64,000 bases of DNA, taken from positions 558,001-622,000 of the forward strand of contig NZ_JAFJYC010000002.1 of the NCBI RefSeq assembly GCF_018777395.1, written 5' to 3'. This document shows positions 60,028-64,000 of this stretch, one piece after another. The notes below the pieces were generated by a model. It had not been told where the DNA came from, searched no databases, and saw nothing but the letters and a program-made list of their open reading frames with translations. The position numbers and the translations under genes are program-made. The first letter of the stretch is position 1; each line of letters begins with the position of its first letter. The stretch comes from Candidatus Sodalis endolongispinus. GTDB taxonomy: Bacteria > Pseudomonadota > Gammaproteobacteria > Enterobacterales > Enterobacteriaceae.

Positions 60028-61359
60028 TTAACCTCGCCGGACGCGTTGCAGGCTGTCTGCCAAGGCCCCGTCCAGCGCCCCCACCAGCCAGTCGATATCC
60101 CCGGTCTGGAACGCCAGCGGCGGACGCAATTTTAAAACGTTGCCGAACGGGCCAGCGACGGACGTCAACACAAAGCGGTCGCGCAAGGCCTCAATGACTT
60201 CCAGCGCCAGCGCTTTATCCGACGTTTTACGCTCTCGATCGCTCACCAACTCAAAACCGATGAACAACCCCGCGCCGCGCACGTCGCCCACGCAGGGATA
60301 TTTTGCCGCCAGCGTCTGCAGTTACGCCTGCAGCCGGTTGCCTACGTCCAGGCTATGGGCCTGGAGGCCTTCACGCGCAATCACCTCCAGCACCGCCCGG
60401 GCGGCCGCCATCGATACCGGGTTACCGCCGAAGGTATTAAAATACAGAATTTGGTCACTGAACGTCGCCAGCACCTCGCTTTTGGCCAGCAGGCCAGAGA
60501 CGGGCATACCATTGCCCATCGGTTTGCCGATGGTCACGATATCCGGCACGATACCGTGCCGGCCAAAGCCCCAGAAGGCTTCACCGGTACGGGCGAAACC
60601 GGGCTGCACCTCATCGGCAATGAAAATCCCGCCGTTGTTATGCACCACCTCCAACGCCGGCTGCAGGAAGCCGCGCTGGCCAACCATGACGCCGTCCGAC
60701 GAGAAGATGGAATCGCAAATTTAATGCCGTGCGCCGTCATATCATCAATTTGCCGATGGATCTCGTTTGCGAACCAACGGCCCAAATCTGGCGCATCAAC
60801 GCGATAGCGGTCCGGCGGCACCACCAGCCGGGTCGTCGACGCCAGCGTCTGGCCGCTACCCAGCGCCGGAGGTCAGATCGCTGGTGCCGTGATAGGCTTC
60901 ACGACTGACAATGATCCCCGTACCGCCGCTCCAGGCACGGGCGACCCGTATGGCCAAATCGTTTGCTTCAGAACCGGTACACATGTACATGGCGCGATCG
61001 ATTTCCGCCGGCAGGGTAGCCAAAAGCTGTTCGCTGTAATCCAATATGGTTTCATGCAGATAGCGGGTATGGGTATTTAACTGGCTCATCTGATGGTAGA
61101 CGGCGTCAATTACCGCCGGGTGGCAATGGCCGATACTGGCGACATTGTTATAGACGTCCAAATATTTTCGACCCGCGGCATCCCACAAATACTGCCCGCT
61201 GCCGCGCACCAGATGCACCGGTTTGCGGTAAAACAGCCGGTAGGATTCGCCCAGCAGTTTGCTGCGTCGCTCGGTCAATCGCCGGGCATCGGGATCCAAT
61301 TTTGCCGAGTGCTCCGCGCGATAGCTGTTGGTATCCATAATCGTTGAACGTGACGCCAT
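60028..61359 (-). pseudogene. Class III PLP aminotransferase, two frameshifts and one stop
   Basis: From ATG 61359 (MASRSTIMDTNSYRAEHSAK) the product resembles 4-aminobutyrate or alanine-glyoxylate type aminotransferases: YLDVYNNVASIGHCHPAV, TGSEANDLAIRVAR, FIADEVQPGFARTG, the PLP lysine in VTIGKPMGNGMPVSG, and GDVRGAGLFIGFEL. Frame changes occur near 60860 (after YHGTSDLTS) and near 60715 (before FSSDGVMVG). TAA at 60322-60324 replaces Gln in NRLQAQLQTLAA. About 443 codons once. Substrate unknown. It is divergent from a dead DeoR regulator that may have controlled it. Confidence 0.92.
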
Positions 61360-61625
61360 AATGCTTTCCCCTAGGGCCGTAAACCTATTGCCGGCATCGC
61401 CTGCGGGGGAGCTATCCCTTCCAGGAAGCCTGACACACATTGCGCCTCTCATGATGAACGCTTTAATTTAAAATGCAATAAAATCCACAAATGCAACCAA
61501 ACACACATTGACGCTTTGCCCGCCGAGGCAACTTTGTCATAATGACCGCTGTCCGTACCTACCGATATCCCCTTTCGTTAGGCGCATTAATTATTAGCGC
61601 AATTTGTCATCGGTTGAGGTTGACT

Positions 61626-62405
61626 ATGCTTCAGGAAACCCGTCTTCATCGGATTAGCGCGCTGCTGGCAACGCTCGATCGCATCACGACAGGTCATATC
61701 AGCGAGGCGCTAAGGATTTACCGCGAAACCGCGCGGCGGGATATCATCGCACTGGAAGCGCAGGGGATACTGCGACGGGTCCACGGCGGCGCAGTGGCTG
61801 TCAGACCGGCGTCGGAGCCGCCGCTTGCCGTTCGCAGCGCGGTTCGCGCCAGTGAGAAACGCGCCATTGTCCGTGCCGCGGCGCGGCTGTTGCAGCCAGG
61901 ACAAACCCTGTTTCTCGACGCCGGCAGTACTACCACCATGCTGGCGGAGGAATTGATCGCCATGGCCGGTTTGACCATATTGACCAACAGCCTTGACGCC
62001 GCGCGCAAACTGGCGGCGGCCGGTGAGCGCGCGCCCTGCCCGCATCAGATAACACTTATCGGCGGTGAGCTGGCACCCGGCGGACATGCGAGCATCGCTG
62101 CTACCGCAATCGCCAGTATCTATCGCTATCGGGCTGATTTTGCCATGCTGTCGCCGGTCGGTATTGATGCGCGCGAAGGCGCCAGCAGCTATGACCATCA
62201 GGAGGCCTAAGTGGCGCGAGCGATGGCGCAGCTGGCGGCCCGACTGGTTATTCTGGCAGACCATGGCAAGCTTGGCGTCACCAGTCGCGCGGTTTACGCT
62301 CCCCCGAACGGTATTGCGCTGCTGATAACGGATAAAGCCGCAGCGGATAAACCGGCGCTCCAGGCGTTAAACCGGGTATTGACCGAGGTCATCGTCGCCG
62401 GATAA
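61626..62405 (+). pseudogene. DeoR-family transcriptional regulator, one nonsense codon
   Basis: ATG 61626 begins MLQETRLHRISALLATLDRI, followed by the DeoR winged helix (YRETARRDIIALEAQGILRR, VHGGAVAV). The sugar-phosphate-sensing domain includes FLDAGSTTTMLAEEL, LTNSLDAARKLA and FAMLSPVGIDAREG. TAA at 62208-62210 follows HQEA, where the family has Glu (EAEVAR); the frame then continues to 62405 (ILADHGKLGVTSRAVY). The short product lacks the end of the effector domain. Divergent from the aminotransferase gene with about 265 bp between them. Confidence 0.88.
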
Positions 62406-62596
62406 TTGATCTATGCTTATCACTACGCAGAATGTAGCGTCATGCGCCCCCGGCTGCGGTTGTTATCGGCAGCGCGGTTAATCACCAGAGAGGGCTTTGC
62501 ATGCCGCCGCCTTCGCGCGCGATGCAACGCGGCCTCGCCGTCCCGACAGGCAAGCCGCGACGTAAAGCATTCCCACCCGAGCCGTAGAGACTGGCG

Positions 62597-63151
62597 ATGA
62601 ACAGCCGCAAACGGGATTTCCCAACGGAAAAAGCGCGTCAATATCTGGAACCGGGCACTATTGTGCTGCTCTCCTCGCACTGCCGCGGCCAGAACAATAT
62701 TATGACGCTGGGATGGCATACGATGCTGGAATTTTCCCCTTCGCTGCTGGGCTGCGTTATTGCCGCTAATAATCACAGTTTCTCTCTGGTGCAAGACAGC
62801 GGCGAATGCGTTATTAATCTGCCCACCACCGATCTGACCGATAAGGTGGTGAAGATAGGTAACAGCCACGGCGCCGAGGTGGACAAATTCCAGGAAAATG
62901 ATCTGACACCGCTGAAGGCAGAACGGGTCAGCGCGCCGCTTATCGCCGAATGTCACGCCTGCTTTGAGTGCCGCCTGTTTGATGATCAACTGGTGGACCG
63001 CTACAATTTTTTTATCTTCGAGATAGTAAAATCCCATGTCGCCGCACGGCCGAAGCACCCGCAGACGCTGCATTATACCGGCGAGGGCGTGTTTATGGTG
63101 GCGGGGAATATCATCAGCCGGCGCGGTCAGTTCAAACCCGAAATGCTGTAA
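62597..63151 (+). CDS. Flavin reductase-like (FMN-binding split-barrel) protein
   Basis: The product has 184 residues. The fold is suggested by ARQYLEPGTIVLLSSHCRGQ, NIMTLGWHTMLEFSPSLLGC, NHSFSLVQDSGECVINLP and the GNSHG segment, all typical of flavin-reductase-like proteins that bind FMN. The cysteine-bearing stretch IAECHACFECRL is characteristic of one subgroup. Reaction and partner are unknown. It stands alone; no lesion is seen. Confidence 0.8.
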   Translation: MNSRKRDFPTEKARQYLEPGTIVLLSSHCRGQNNIMTLGWHTMLEFSPSLLGCVIAANNHSFSLVQDSGECVINLPTTDLTDKVVKIGNSHGAEVDKFQENDLTPLKAERVSAPLIAECHACFECRLFDDQLVDRYNFFIFEIVKSHVAARPKHPQTLHYTGEGVFMVAGNIISRRGQFKPEML

Positions 63152-63856
63152 CACCCTTCTCGCCGCCCCGCCTCTTTATCCGCCCGGAGCGGCGCGCCGT
63201 GCTATTACCGCTAGCTACCCCGCGCCGGAACTCTGCGCGGGCCGCAATATTTGCGCACCAGTACCTACCTTGGACACCCTTGGGGTCAGCGGCCAGTCCT
63301 TTAGCGCGCCGCCGCTTTCGTTGCGGGAGCTGAGCTAGCCGCGCCGCCGCTTTCGTTACAGGAGTTGGGCTCTTCACGCCGCCACTTTCGTCCCTGGGGT
63401 TAAGCTACCCATCTCGCCGCGTTGGTCAACGGGTTGAGCTACCCGCGCCCGCTTTCGTCACGGAAGTGGGTCTGCCCATGCCGCCGCTCTGCGTTGCCGC
63501 CGGGCACGTGACCCATCTGCGACGACAGAATATCTTGTCGTGGCGGAGAATATGATCGACGTTGAGCGTTACCGGCGATATGATGTGGCCGCTCCGGCAT
63601 GTCAGTCACCCGCCGCCGCCACTTCGGCCAGGCCGGGGGCGCTTGCCCTGCATTGGTGCTTCGGCACCAGCAGGGTGACACTGCCGCACCGCATTATCGC
63701 CTCCGCGCTGAGGGTTAATGCCTGCGGGACCTTCATGCCCGTTGAGAACCTGATTAATCACCCTTAATCGGTTTTTTTTCTGTCCTGCGCCGGTGTCAGA
63801 AGAGTGGCATAACGATTGCTTGGGCAGTGCAGACATCTTCTCAGAGATTAAAACAC
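63152..63856. other. Gap with 35-bp repeats upstream of the permease
   Basis: No gene is recognised. The left part contains the tandem array described separately. At 63752-63778 GATTAA and TTAATC form a weak stem followed by eight Ts, a possible terminator. The last 60 bp precede the permease start. Confidence 0.5.
63305..63495. repeat. Degenerate 35-bp tandem repeat, about five to six units
   Basis: The landmark CCGCTTTCG or a close variant occurs at 63312, 63347, 63382, 63417 (CCGCGTTGG), 63449 and 63483 (CCGCTCTGC), spacings 35, 35, 35, 32 and 34. Between landmarks, GGAGTTGGGCT-like and GCTACCC-like segments recur. Early units are the best conserved; the array decays to the right. Confidence 0.75.
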
Positions 63857-64000
63857 ATGTTGGAAAAATTATTTAAATTAACGGCCCACCGCACCACGGT
63901 ACGCACCGAGATTGTCGCGGGCCTGACGACATTTTTGGCAATGGCTTATATTTTGTTCGTCAACCCGACCATTCTCAGCGCCACCGGCATGGATAAGGGT
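63857..64000 (+). CDS. NCS2-family purine permease (5' end only)
   Basis: The gene starts at ATG 63857 and is cut by the window edge after 48 codons. MLEKLFKLTAHRTTVRTEIV followed by AGLTTFLAMAYILFVNPTIL is the N-terminus of the AdeP/PbuG branch of nucleobase transporters, including the first membrane helix with its conserved AGLTTFLAM motif. Adenine or guanine/hypoxanthine uptake is likely; the choice cannot be made from this fragment. Confidence 0.85.
   Translation, partial: MLEKLFKLTAHRTTVRTEIVAGLTTFLAMAYILFVNPTILSATGMDKG

Overview
The window is a gammaproteobacterial chromosome segment. Its gene order is that of the enterobacterial sap-fabI-rnb-pyrF-ribA-topA-trp-tonB-cls-opp region, which in Escherichia coli lies near 28 min. 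The proteins read as close enterobacterial orthologues, but about seventeen genes are broken by single stops, one-base frameshifts or small deletions, gaps are long, and I see no insertion sequence. A PQQ operon follows opp, and trpG and trpD are separate genes as in Serratia and Yersinia. This fits a recently host-restricted insect symbiont of the Sodalis type, most like Sodalis glossinidius. That assignment is inference from gene content and decay, not from a marker gene.

Layout, left to right. (1) 1-8.4 kb: the end of sapC, then sapD, sapF and fabI; a LysR regulator whose stop has been lost; an orphan glucose-family PTS EIICB gene with a CRP-like site; a dead YdeP-type molybdopterin oxidoreductase gene. 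(2) 8.4-17.1 kb: rnb, dead kdgT, an araD-type epimerase gene, deleted osmB, yciH-pyrF, lapB-lapA, frameshifted pgpB. (3) 17.3-32.2 kb: ribA, heavily broken acnA, cysB with one opal codon, topA, yciN, sohB, yciK-btuR, dead rluB, yciO, rnm. (4) 32.3-39.1 kb: an intact trp operon with promoter/operator, WW leader peptide and attenuator. (5) 39.1-47.5 kb: BON lipoprotein, frameshifted ompW, a nonsense-bearing YkgJ-family gene, yciC-yciB-(dead yciA), tonB, yciI, a YjbE-like secreted peptide, yciY, clsA, yciU. (6) 47.6-53.3 kb: oppFDCB intact on the minus strand behind oppA, which has one amber codon. (7) 54-58.1 kb: decayed pqqC'-D-E-F. (8) 58.9-64 kb: a DUF1471 protein, tag, a dead class III aminotransferase divergent from a dead DeoR regulator, a flavin-reductase-like protein, and the start of an NCS2 purine permease.

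How the genes work together. Envelope and lipid functions (LapA/B, FabI, ClsA, SohB, TonB), RNA and DNA maintenance (RNase II, TopA, Tag, RNase AM) and tryptophan synthesis are kept. Lost or damaged functions concern scavenging and regulation: 2-keto-3-deoxygluconate uptake, the sulfur regulator CysB, aconitase A, PQQ synthesis, the oligopeptide-binding protein and OmpW. Several gaps hold short tandem arrays of different unit lengths (91, 40, 42 and 35 bp). The 91-bp array contains a hairpin with one compensatory change and is the least explained element here. I saw no tRNA or rRNA gene, CRISPR array, phage or transposon, and I did not find a convincing undescribed multi-gene system.
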